In this document: positions 7,202 through 14,237 of the stretch, piece after piece
Position numbering within the stretch: position 1 is the stretch's first letter
How the letters are laid out: each line of letters starts with the position of its first letter
Assembly (NCBI GenBank): GCA_964559845.1
Contig: CAZLJF010000031.1
Span: forward strand, 1-21,320
Length of the DNA: 21,320 nucleotides
Direction of reading: 5' to 3'
DNA from: WSZY01 sp964559845
GTDB taxonomy: Bacteria > Pseudomonadota > Zetaproteobacteria > Mariprofundales > Mariprofundaceae
Position numbers and translations under genes: made by a program
Notes under the pieces: generated by a model
Databases searched by the model: none
What the model was told of the DNA's origin: nothing
The model's input: only the letters and a program-made list of their open reading frames with translations

Positions 7202-7870
7202 CTATTTTTCAGCATCATCTGTATCAAAGAGGAATTGAAACAGCCTTTTTTCATTCCATTTTATCATTTCAATAATAAGGATTCCGAGAAGAGCTGCCAT
7301 AGAGCCAAGTAACAGAGCCACAGCCGGGCCAAACAGCCACATGACACTGGCTTCAGCTGCCTGCGGTCCAAGCTCAACGGTACGGAATCCCATCACTATC
7401 CATGCGGGAGGGTAGGCCAGTGCTCCGAGCCCGAATGTCCAGCCCAGCAGCTTTTTCCAGCAAGTTTTCAAAGATGTAAAAGCTGTGATCAGCAACAGGA
7501 TTGCTGAGAGCACGCCGACGCCCATAAAGTGGATATGTCCACGCAACAGGCGCTGCATGGCATCTTTGGCCAGAGAACCGGAATGACTGTGCTGGCCACC
7601 TGTTGTATGGTTCATTTCATTATGATTATCAGTTGCCGTTTCTGCATGATGGTTATGCTCCATCTGCATGGAATCCATGTTTAAGTCTTTCATCAGGTGT
7701 CGCATCTGTGCCTTTTGAAGCTGCTCTTCCTGTACTTCAAAAGCACTATGGAGTTGCTCATGATGCGTTGCCATATAAGCGGCCCAAAGGGCGCCGAGGA
7801 TCAGTGCTGTAACAGCCATGATTAGTCCATGGCGAACTTTTCCGATATACCGTTGAGGCTGTCCGCTCAT
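7202..7870 (-). CDS. Membrane protein with His/Met-rich extracytoplasmic region
   Basis: First gene of the metal operon, 222 residues. It has a predicted N-terminal helix (14-34), a segment rich in Met and His (about 55-98, with clusters such as MEHNHH and GQHSHSGS) and three further helices (113-131, 141-160, 180-202), the second opening with GHIHFMG. The His/Met segment should lie in the periplasm and could bind Cu+/Cu2+. The family is not one I can name. I chose ATG 7870 because AAGGAG lies six bases upstream, rather than the upstream ATG at 7891. A role as metal sensor, buffer or transporter subunit is inference. Confidence 0.8.
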   Translation of the reverse strand: MSGQPQRYIGKVRHGLIMAVTALILGALWAAYMATHHEQLHSAFEVQEEQLQKAQMRHLMKDLNMDSMQMEHNHHAETATDNHNEMNHTTGGQHSHSGSLAKDAMQRLLRGHIHFMGVGVLSAILLLITAFTSLKTCWKKLLGWTFGLGALAYPPAWIVMGFRTVELGPQAAEASVMWLFGPAVALLLGSMAALLGILIIEMIKWNEKRLFQFLFDTDDAEK

Positions 7871-7940
7871 ATTTTTCTCCTTACATTTCATAACATGGGT
7901 TGTTCAGGTTCACCAGGCTCTAATAACGTGCAGCTTAAAT

Positions 7941-7971
7941 TGTTATCTGATCAACTTATTTGATTATAACA
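7941..7971 (-). promoter_or_regulatory. Extended -10 promoter inside an inverted repeat
   Basis: On the minus strand 7963-7971 reads TGTTATAAT, an extended -10 with a perfect TATAAT. No -35 is visible 15-18 bases upstream, where the terminator of the cytochrome gene lies. The -10 is the left arm of an imperfect inverted repeat, TGTTAT-ctg-ATCAA / TTGAT-t-ATAACA (7941-7971). Transcription would begin near 7956 and give a leader of about 85 bases before the first metal-operon gene. The repeat is a candidate operator. Confidence 0.5.
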
Positions 7972-7985
7972 GATAAGAAATGAAA

Positions 7986-8002
7986 GGGCGGCCAGGCCGC
8001 CC
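7986..8002 (-). terminator. Probable terminator of the cytochrome-porin gene
   Basis: A GC-rich stem (GGGCGG / CCGCCC, five-base loop) lies 16 bases after the stop codon of the cytochrome gene, followed on the minus strand by a broken T-rich stretch (TTTCATTTCTT). The U-tract is imperfect, so partial read-through into the metal operon is possible. Confidence 0.6.
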
Positions 8003-8017
8003 CTCCGGTTCTGACCT

Positions 8018-9367
8018 TTATAAAGCGATATCGATGGCCAATAGACCAGAATTAAAATCTGATATGGTTGCATTTGTAGCACCCGCTGCTGCACCCATTC
8101 TTTCTACGACATTCTTACTTTGTGTGAAGGAGAGAATGGCCTGAACATTTTCAGCCATCTGGTAAATGCCATACACAGTTGCATGCGTGGTTGCACTTGG
8201 TTTGAGAACCGTATTGGGTACCATTTGCAGATCAACTTTGCTGGAGTCGTATTTGGCACCAATCATCCATCCATCTGCAACAATCCACTCCCCGGAAACA
8301 GTAAAGGCTTTAACTTTCAGTTTTGTTCCGGCCGCATTTGTCTGATCACCCTGAGTGTATGCACCCCAAAGCTGGATAGGCTCGCCATAGTTAAGCGCAA
8401 AATCAATGCCATATCGTGTAACTTTGTCAAACGCCATTGGCGTAGCAGTAGTTGTTCCAACAGGTCCCATGGCCATCAGCATGGCGGCTTCGCCACCAAA
8501 GAGATCACTGGTATAATTCTTGGCCTGATACCCGTAAACGCCAACAATATAATTATCCATGATCTCCTGAGCTACACGACCATAAATTGTAGAGTTCTTC
8601 CTGCCCGTTGTTGAGTCGTTACCAGCAAGGCCATATGCCAGATTGTAGGATGTTCCAACACCTGTATCACCATTGGTGGTGCCATTAATACTAATGCCAT
8701 CCATCATCATCAGCATCGTTGCACCGGCCATTTGAGCAGCATCATTCCATCCATAACCAAGCGGGCGATGGGACATCATGGTCATACCATAACCAACATT
8801 GTTCTGAACGCGTCCGAGACGGATTTTGAGCAGGTCATTCACATAGTAGATGCCCTCAAGCATGCCAATACCGCCAGCGAGACTGGCATCCAGCCACCAC
8901 GAGAAGTTGTCATAAGAACCTGAAGAGATCAGACCAAATTCACCGAAACCAACTTTATAATTGTTTGATGAGGCACCATCAAGCATGCCCGGACGGTGTC
9001 CTGGCATGACGGGTTGATCTCCTGAATCAACAATCGGGCCCGCACCACTATACAAAAGCTGTGTGCGAACTGTGAAAGGGAAGTTGGCAGCAAACACTGC
9101 AGCCGGAGATTCTCCGCCTGCATCGAAGTTTTTGCCCCGATCATCCTGGCTATCAATATCATCACGCCCTGCAGCGAAACGGAACCCCCGTTCACGGAAA
9201 GCAACGCCCATTTTTGTCAGTTTTGGAAACATTGTATGGCACGAGTTGCATGCCATGCCGTACTTGCGGGCAAATACGGGGATGGCTTCAGCCTCAGTGG
9301 GAACCAGCGCAATGCTGGAGACCACAACCAGTGCAAAGGCACTGGCTATAAACATGATTTTTTTCAT
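8018..9367 (-). CDS. Fused monohaem cytochrome c / outer-membrane porin (Cyc2-like)
   Basis: 449-residue exported protein. Residues 1-28 are a signal peptide (cut near EAEA/IPVF). Just after it, IPVFARKYGMACNSCH gives a single c-type haem site (C40, C43, H44), followed by FPKLTKMGVAFRERGF. The remaining 380 residues have the alternating aromatic/hydrophobic, Gly- and Asn-rich pattern of an outer-membrane β-barrel and end in LLAIDIAL, a typical last strand. This architecture matches Cyc2-type porin-cytochromes, which take electrons from Fe(II) at the cell surface. A related cytochrome-barrel family of unknown role is the alternative. ATG 9367 is preferred over TTG 9373 because AGGAGG lies eight bases upstream. 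It is transcribed alone and ends at a hairpin. Confidence 0.82.
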   Translation of the reverse strand: MKKIMFIASAFALVVVSSIALVPTEAEAIPVFARKYGMACNSCHTMFPKLTKMGVAFRERGFRFAAGRDDIDSQDDRGKNFDAGGESPAAVFAANFPFTVRTQLLYSGAGPIVDSGDQPVMPGHRPGMLDGASSNNYKVGFGEFGLISSGSYDNFSWWLDASLAGGIGMLEGIYYVNDLLKIRLGRVQNNVGYGMTMMSHRPLGYGWNDAAQMAGATMLMMMDGISINGTTNGDTGVGTSYNLAYGLAGNDSTTGRKNSTIYGRVAQEIMDNYIVGVYGYQAKNYTSDLFGGEAAMLMAMGPVGTTTATPMAFDKVTRYGIDFALNYGEPIQLWGAYTQGDQTNAAGTKLKVKAFTVSGEWIVADGWMIGAKYDSSKVDLQMVPNTVLKPSATTHATVYGIYQMAENVQAILSFTQSKNVVERMGAAAGATNATISDFNSGLLAIDIAL

Positions 9368-9397
9368 CTGCAATCCCTCCTGGAGATAAATTAAATT

Positions 9398-9427
9398 GTT
9401 ATAAAACCCGCCTTATTGCGAGATCAA
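9398..9427 (-). promoter_or_regulatory. Candidate sigma-70 promoter of the cytochrome gene
   Basis: The minus strand reads TTGATC (9422-9427), an 18-base spacer, then TATAAC (9398-9403). Initiation near 9391 would give a leader of about 24 bases to ATG 9367. The rest of 9368-9568 holds a GTTTATAAAC palindrome at about 9498-9507 and no convincing gene. Confidence 0.45.
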
Positions 9428-9560
9428 CTCCAGGAGAGAAATAGTGGTGCCAAATCATGACCCACCATGGATACGACAGGAAAACGTACGATTATCGTTT
9501 ATAAACCATATAGTTGGAAAGTTAACTGTTGTGAAATAAAGGCCTCTTTTTTTCTCATGA

Positions 9561-9590
9561 TTGGGAATTTAGAGGGTGATTGATTCCCAA
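9561..9590. repeat. Inverted repeat across a stop codon
   Basis: TTGGGAAT (9561-9568) and ATTCCCAA (9583-9590) are perfect 8-bp inverted arms flanking the TAA of the secreted-protein gene, with a 14-base loop. There is no U-tract on either strand, so it is not a standard terminator; it may protect the 3' end of the mRNA or be a protein-binding dyad. Confidence 0.5.
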
Positions 9591-10261
9591 ATTCTAGAAC
9601 TCAAACTGACATTGGCAGTAGCCGAGGCTGAGGCGGAATGCCCTGCCGCAGTGGTGACATCCGCTGTAAAGGTGAGCGTACTCCCCGCTGGATGCGCACC
9701 GCCATCCAAATATCCGTTGGGCAAACCAAAGTCGGCAAAGGTTAAATTCGCTGTTTTGCCTGTGAACGAGGCGGATACAGGATTACCGCTCGGAAGGGTT
9801 AAGGTCACCGTACCCCCATTGGGTGCGGGATCGTTTGATGTGACGCTGATTGTGCCTGTTTCTGCTTCGCAGGCTGAAATAGAGGGTTTGCCAAGCTTCA
9901 CTGACACCACAGGAGGTGTTGGAACGGTTATTAGATTATTGCAGTTGATATTGAATACCACAACTCCAGATCTCCCCGTATTGAGACCGAGCATCTGATA
10001 GTAACCGCCACCAGCATAAAAAGTGTTTGGCATTGGTGGAAATCCGGCTGCATTCAATTGATCGGCAAGAAATGCCTTTGCAAGGGGCGTAATGGCAGCC
10101 AGATTTGGACCAATAGGGCCTCCAATCCCGTTGATTCCGGTGCATGCCAACATTGTCGCACTATGAGCCATGGATGAAACCATACAGAAGAACAGAAACA
10201 TTCCAATCCGGCCCAACATCCGCCAGCGACCGGCCAACAACAAGGCATCATGATCCATCAT
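9569..10261 (-). CDS. Secreted hypothetical protein with β-sandwich-like repeat
   Basis: 230 residues, no family recognised. Residues 1-34 form a signal peptide with an extended charged N terminus and a hydrophobic core, cut near AHSA/TML. The mature protein has a Gly/Pro-rich N-terminal part with two Cys, and then (about 115-225) a Ser/Thr/Val-rich stretch with the pattern of an Ig-like or fibronectin-like β-sandwich (SVTSNDPAPNGGTVTLTL, LTFTADVTTAAG). It is probably periplasmic or surface exposed. The ATG at 10261 has GAGGAGG seven bases upstream. Its promoter contains a C10 tract in the spacer, so expression may switch. The gene lies next to a mobile-element remnant. Confidence 0.7.
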   Translation of the reverse strand: MMDHDALLLAGRWRMLGRIGMFLFFCMVSSMAHSATMLACTGINGIGGPIGPNLAAITPLAKAFLADQLNAAGFPPMPNTFYAGGGYYQMLGLNTGRSGVVVFNINCNNLITVPTPPVVSVKLGKPSISACEAETGTISVTSNDPAPNGGTVTLTLPSGNPVSASFTGKTANLTFADFGLPNGYLDGGAHPAGSTLTFTADVTTAAGHSASASATANVSLSSRIWESITL

Positions 10262-10281
10262 AACCTACCCTCCTCAATGGC

Positions 10282-10309
10282 ATCATATTTGCGGGGGGGG
10301 GGAAGTCAA
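10282..10309 (-). promoter_or_regulatory. Sigma-70 promoter with C10 spacer tract (phase-variable?)
   Basis: The minus strand reads TTGACT (10304-10309), a 16-base spacer containing ten consecutive C residues (G10 on the plus strand, 10293-10302), and TATGAT (10282-10287). Each hexamer differs from consensus by one base. Adding one C would give the optimal 17-base spacing, so slipped-strand mispairing would tune or switch transcription of the secreted-protein gene. Initiation near 10275 leaves a short leader of about 14 bases with the ribosome binding site close to the 5' end. Confidence 0.72.
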
Positions 10310-10362
10310 ATATTCAGGACGGCCGCTTTCCGGTGACATGGTGTAATTGCGTTATAGTGGGG

Positions 10363-10412
10363 CCTGGAGTTCCAGGGACACTTGCTTAATTCCAATCAAT
10401 TGAGGAGTAAGC
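10363..10412. repeat. Palindromes beside the RHS/HigA remnant
   Basis: CCTGGA-gt-TCCAGG (10363-10376) is a perfect palindrome. About 8 bases on, GCTTA (10384-10388) and TAAGC (10408-10412) flank an imperfect stem. Foldback sequences of this kind occur at ends of IS200/IS605-type or REP-associated elements, but no transposase is present here, so this is only suggestive. The rest of 10310-10410 contains nothing assignable. Confidence 0.35.
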
Positions 10413-10731
10413 AGCGAAAAAGGTTTCATCCGGCTACACCTATTACATGAATGGCCGGAAGAAGAGTTATGCAAGGCCTGATGGCAAGATGATTACCTAC
10501 ACTTACGATGCGGCCAACCTGTTGCAGTCTTTGAGTATCCCGAATGAGGGCGCGCTGATGTATAACAGTTATCAATGGACAGCTTCCGCAAAAATCACCC
10601 CTGAGACCGCCTTGCGTATCGGCAAGGTTGTCGGCAACGGCGCACGCATATGGCTGGCGATGCAGATGGAATTTGATCTCTGGCAAGCTGAACAAGCAAT
10701 GAAGGATAAACTGGCGGCCCTGGCTGCCTGA
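10411..10731 (+). pseudogene. Chimaeric remnant: RHS repeat fragment joined to HigA antitoxin C terminus
   Basis: The open frame 10411-10731 (ATG at 10447) encodes two unrelated fragments. The first part, up to about residue 45 of the ATG-started frame, is an RHS/YD-repeat piece (GYTYYMNGRK, RPDGK, YTYDAANLLQSLS). From about residue 48 (near 10588) it becomes the C-terminal third of a HigA-type antitoxin (ITPETALRIGKVVGN, then WLAMQMEFDLWQAEQ). Neither the RHS shell nor the antitoxin helix-turn-helix is complete, and no HigB toxin is next to it. This is a deletion or recombination scar in one continuous frame; expression is possible but function is doubtful. Confidence 0.72.
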
Positions 10732-10769
10732 ACGCCCACACACCCAACTATGGTTCTGCGTAATTCATA

Positions 10770-11222
10770 TCAATAGCGGCTGAACACTTCCGTGCTGCCG
10801 TCCTTTTTGAAGGCAATAACATTATAGCCTTTGGGAGCTATCCCTTCCGGCTGCATGCCGGGGGAATGCATCGGCATGCCGGGTGCCGTCAGGCCAGCAA
10901 TGTCTGCAGGCATCTCTTTCAGCAGGCGCTTGATATCGGCTGCCGGAACATGACCCTCGATCACATAGCTGCCAATCAGGGCGGTGTGGCAGGAGGCCAG
11001 TTTATCGCTTATGCCATGGGCAGCTTTGATGCGATCCATATCATTGTGCATCTCGGTTTTAACCTTGAATCCATCGTTCTGAAGATGCGTCACCCATTCA
11101 TCGCAACAGGCGCATCCGGCGGCCTTGTAAACGATTACTTCGGTTGCAGTGGCGCTGTTTTCGGTTGAGCAGCCAATACATGCCATGGCAATGATAAAGG
11201 CTGGAATAAACGATTTTTTCAT
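10770..11222 (-). CDS. DUF411 (CopG-like) periplasmic copper-binding protein
   Basis: 150 residues. Residues 1-18 are an export signal ending in C18 (MACIGC, a weak lipobox), so it may be lipid anchored. The DUF411 core carries CACCDEW (C37, C39, C40) and the ASCHT motif (C78, H79), with a conserved His at 91 (EGHVPA). CopG-type proteins of this family bind Cu through such Cys residues in the periplasm. The C-terminal part adds a Met/His-rich loop (GMPMHSPGM, 115-123). The start at 11222 has GGAG about seven bases upstream. It is transcribed away from the suf operon and is probably monocistronic. It fits the copper theme of the window. Confidence 0.85.
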   Translation of the reverse strand: MKKSFIPAFIIAMACIGCSTENSATATEVIVYKAAGCACCDEWVTHLQNDGFKVKTEMHNDMDRIKAAHGISDKLASCHTALIGSYVIEGHVPAADIKRLLKEMPADIAGLTAPGMPMHSPGMQPEGIAPKGYNVIAFKKDGSTEVFSRY

Positions 11223-11450
11223 GATGACGCTCCAGTTGTCTGAATAAGCCCAACTCTCTTGTTAATAGAGTATTATGCAATGGAGATGTTTCCCTAAGCC
11301 AGCCATAACACAAAAGTGTCGCCTTCAAGCTTCACTTCGGGCTGGAATCAGCCGTACAATCGAGTTTGCGGCTATAGATAGATTAAGTGGGATAGCAGTG
11401 GTTCTGGCTCCTTAAAAGCTAAAACTGCTAAAACCCTACACGGCAGCAGG

Positions 11451-11479
11451 TTGAAGAGTTCTTTAATCAGGAATAGAAT
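11451..11479 (+). promoter_or_regulatory. Promoter of the suf operon
   Basis: TTGAAG (11451-11456), a 17-base spacer and TAGAAT (11474-11479) form a good sigma-70 promoter, with initiation expected near 11486, about 20 bases before the regulator ATG. The remaining part of the 11223-11450 gap holds the DUF411 upstream region (a CATAAT near 11270 on the minus strand) and no gene. Confidence 0.6.
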
Positions 11480-11480
11480 A

Positions 11481-11499
11481 CTCCACATTAAATGTTGAG
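11481..11499 (+). promoter_or_regulatory. Dyad overlapping suf start site and ribosome binding site
   Basis: CTCCACATT (11481-11489), A, AATGTTGAG (11491-11499) is a 9-base dyad with one mismatch around a central A. It covers the expected transcription start and part of the GAGG ribosome binding site of the regulator. Its position suits repression by the Rrf2-type regulator encoded directly downstream; an RNA-level effect is also possible. Confidence 0.45.
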
Positions 11500-11505
11500 G
11501 TGTTT

Positions 11506-11991
11506 ATGCTCAGGCTGACGAAACTGACAGATTATGGAATCCTGCTGTTGACGCATATGGCGTCGGATGAGACGCGATTGTTTGCATCCAATGACCTCTC
11601 CAATGCCACGCATATTCCTTCGCCTACTGTGAGCAAGGTGTTGCAGACATTGTTAGGGGCGGGGCTTCTTGAGTCGATTCGCGGTGCGCGTGGCGGCTAC
11701 CGCCTGGCGCGTCCTGCCAGCCAGGTTTCAGTGCGTGAAATCATCAACTGTTTTGAAGGTCATATTGCCCTGACCGAATGCAATCTCGACGGCAGTGATT
11801 GCGAGCAGTTGCCCTTTTGCGCTACACAGAACAACTGGAAAAAGATAAATGCCGCTGTCAAGGATGCGCTTCAGAACATCACCCTGAAAGATATGGCCGA
11901 GGCGGATTTTATACCTGTATTTTCATTGAAAAAGGTGATGCCGATCCATGCTGGCGGGAAAGCATCCGGTATCGGAGGTGAGGCGGTATAA
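11506..11991 (+). CDS. Rrf2-family SUF operon regulator (IscR-like)
   Basis: 161-residue transcription regulator of the Rrf2 family, closest in pattern to the proteobacterial 'SUF system Fe-S cluster assembly regulator'. Residues 1-65 form the winged helix (LRLTKLTDYGILLLTHMA, then PSPTVSKVLQTLLGAGLL and the wing GARGGYRLA). The cluster-binding loop has three Cys in an ECNLDGSDCEQLPFC pattern, as in Fe-S-sensing relatives. It should sense cluster supply and adjust transcription of the operon it heads. ATG 11506 is chosen over GTG 11500 because GAGG lies five bases upstream. The stop overlaps the sufB start (TAATG). Confidence 0.9.
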   Translation: MLRLTKLTDYGILLLTHMASDETRLFASNDLSNATHIPSPTVSKVLQTLLGAGLLESIRGARGGYRLARPASQVSVREIINCFEGHIALTECNLDGSDCEQLPFCATQNNWKKINAAVKDALQNITLKDMAEADFIPVFSLKKVMPIHAGGKASGIGGEAV

Positions 11992-13454
11992 TGGCGACGA
12001 ATCAGGAACTGAACGAACAGCTCAAGGCCCGGGAGTATGAGGCCGGTTTTGTGACCGAGATTGAATCGGATACGCTGCCGCCGGGATTGAATGAAGATGT
12101 TATTCGCCATATTTCTGCCAAGAAGGGTGAGCCTGAATGGCTGCTCAACTGGCGTCTGGAGGCGTATCGGCACTGGTTGACGATGCAGGAACCGACATGG
12201 GCCAATGTGCGCCACGGGCCGATCAATTATCAGGCCATCTCCTACTATTCAGCGCCAAAGTCCGACGATGACAAACCCAAAAGCCTCGATGAAGTGGATC
12301 CGAAGCTGCTGGAAACCTATGAAAGGTTGGGGATTCCGTTGCGTGAACAGGAGATGCTGGCTGGCGTGGCCGGTAGTAATGTTGCCGTTGATGCCGTATT
12401 TGATTCGGTATCTGTTGCCACAACCTTCAAGGAGAAGCTGAAAGATGCGGGCGTGATTTTCTGTCCGATTTCAGAAGCGGTGCGTGATTATCCGGAACTG
12501 GTGCAGCAATATCTCGGTACGGTTGTGCCGACCGGGGATAACTTCTTTGCAGCACTGAACTCGGCAGTCTTTACTGATGGCTCATTTGTGTTTATTCCAA
12601 AGGGTGTTCGCTGCCCGATGGAGCTCTCCACCTATTTCCGTATCAATGCGCTCAATACCGGCCAGTTTGAACGCACTCTGATTATTGCCGAAGAGGGGTC
12701 ATACGTCAGCTATCTGGAGGGGTGTACGGCGCCAATGCGCGATGAGAACCAGTTGCATGCCGCGGTCGTGGAGCTGGTGGCGCTTGAGGATGCGCAGATC
12801 AAGTACTCAACTGTGCAGAACTGGTATCCGGGCGATGAAAACGGTGTTGGTGGCATTTATAACTTTGTCACCAAGCGTGGAGAATGCCGTGGTGACCGGG
12901 CCAAGATTTCATGGACCCAGGTTGAAACAGGTAGCGCAATTACCTGGAAATATCCAAGTTGCGTCCTTAAGGGCGACGACTCGGTGGGCGAGTTCTATTC
13001 CGTGGCGCTGACCAGCAACTACCAGCAGGCCGATACCGGCACCAAGATGATCCATCTGGGTAAAAACACCAGGAGCACGATCATTTCCAAGGGCATCTCG
13101 GCAGGCCATGGGCAGCAGTCCTATCGTGGCCTGGTTCGTATCGGCAAGAACGCAGAGGGTGCGCGTAACTATACACAGTGTGATTCACTGCTGTTGGGCA
13201 AAACATGCGGCGCGCACACCTTCCCCTATATTGAGGTCAAGAACCCGACTGCCATTGTCGAGCATGAGGCAAGCACCTCGAAGATTGGCGAGGATCAGCT
13301 CTTTTACTGCCAGCAGCGCGGCATTTCGGAGGAGGATGCCATTTCACTGATTGTGAATGGTTTCTGCAAAGAGGTGTTCAATGAATTGCCGATGGAGTTT
13401 GCGGTTGAGGCGAACAGGCTCATGGAAGTGAGTCTGGAAGGGGCAGTAGGTTAA
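11991..13454 (+). CDS. sufB: Fe-S cluster assembly scaffold SufB
   Basis: 487-residue SufB, the scaffold subunit of the SufBC2D complex on which [Fe-S] clusters form. Typical motifs include VPTGDNFFAALNSAVFTDGSF, PMELSTYFRIN, the β-helix core SWTQVETGSAITWKYPSCVL and the C-terminal CDSLLLGKTCGAHTFPYIEV region with conserved Cys and His, then EHEASTSKIGEDQLFYCQ. The length is standard. The ATG overlaps the regulator stop by one base and has GAGG seven bases upstream, so the two are translationally coupled. Cytosolic. Confidence 0.98.
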   Translation: MATNQELNEQLKAREYEAGFVTEIESDTLPPGLNEDVIRHISAKKGEPEWLLNWRLEAYRHWLTMQEPTWANVRHGPINYQAISYYSAPKSDDDKPKSLDEVDPKLLETYERLGIPLREQEMLAGVAGSNVAVDAVFDSVSVATTFKEKLKDAGVIFCPISEAVRDYPELVQQYLGTVVPTGDNFFAALNSAVFTDGSFVFIPKGVRCPMELSTYFRINALNTGQFERTLIIAEEGSYVSYLEGCTAPMRDENQLHAAVVELVALEDAQIKYSTVQNWYPGDENGVGGIYNFVTKRGECRGDRAKISWTQVETGSAITWKYPSCVLKGDDSVGEFYSVALTSNYQQADTGTKMIHLGKNTRSTIISKGISAGHGQQSYRGLVRIGKNAEGARNYTQCDSLLLGKTCGAHTFPYIEVKNPTAIVEHEASTSKIGEDQLFYCQQRGISEEDAISLIVNGFCKEVFNELPMEFAVEANRLMEVSLEGAVG

Positions 13455-13484
13455 AATGCCAATGGACCCGAAGAGGAAAAGAAA

Positions 13485-14237
13485 ATGTTAGTGATTAAAA
13501 ATTTACATGTCTCAGTGGATGGCAAGGAGATTCTGAAAGGGATCAATCTTGAAGTGAAGGCGGGTGAAGTGCATGCCATTATGGGGCCGAACGGTTCCGG
13601 CAAATCGACACTCTCCAATATCATTGCCGGTCGTGATGGCTATGAAGTGACAGAGGGCTCTGTTACTTATAAGGGTAAAGACCTGCTTGAGATGAGCCCT
13701 GAAGAGCGCGCCTGGGAGGGTGTTTTTCTTGCCTTCCAGTATCCGGTGGAGATTCCGGGGGTGAACAATACCTATCTTTTGAAGGCAGGCTTAAATGCCA
13801 AGCGTAAACATCTGGGGCTGGGTGAGCTGGATGCCATTGATTTTATGCAGATTGTGAAGGAAAAGGCGGATTTGGTGGAGCTGGATCACTCCTTTCTGAG
13901 TCGTTCGGTCAATGAAGGCTTCTCCGGTGGCGAGAAGAAACGTAATGAGATTTTTCAGATGGCGGTGCTGGAGCCTACGCTTGCGCTTCTGGATGAAACA
14001 GACTCGGGACTGGATATCGATGCGTTGCGCATTGTCGCCGGTGGTGTCAATAAGCTGCGCAGCCCTGAGCGGGCGGTAGTGCTGGTTACCCACTATCAGA
14101 GACTGCTGGATTACATCGAGCCGGATGTGGTGCATGTGCTGGCCGATGGCCGGATTCTGAAGAGTGGCGACAAAGAGCTGGCGTTGGAGCTGGAGGCGCG
14201 CGGCTATGACTGGGTGCTTAACGAGGCGGTTGCGTGA
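13485..14237 (+). CDS. sufC: SufC ATPase of the SufBCD complex
   Basis: 250-residue ABC-type ATPase that powers structural change in the SufBC2D scaffold. Walker A is GPNGSGKST (34-42), the Q-loop is in AFQYPVEIPG, the signature is SGGEKKRNEI, Walker B LALLDETDSGLDID and the switch His in LVTHYQR. SufC-specific features (EIPGV, EKKRNE) are present. It follows sufB by 30 bases with an AGAGGA site, and its TGA overlaps the GTG of sufD. Confidence 0.98.
   Translation: MLVIKNLHVSVDGKEILKGINLEVKAGEVHAIMGPNGSGKSTLSNIIAGRDGYEVTEGSVTYKGKDLLEMSPEERAWEGVFLAFQYPVEIPGVNNTYLLKAGLNAKRKHLGLGELDAIDFMQIVKEKADLVELDHSFLSRSVNEGFSGGEKKRNEIFQMAVLEPTLALLDETDSGLDIDALRIVAGGVNKLRSPERAVVLVTHYQRLLDYIEPDVVHVLADGRILKSGDKELALELEARGYDWVLNEAVA

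Noticed and set aside
9433..9453. Sigma-54-like TTGGCAC box upstream of the cytochrome gene (minus strand)
   Set aside because: The essential GC at -12 reads TC at the required distance, while a sigma-70-like promoter lies nearer to the start.
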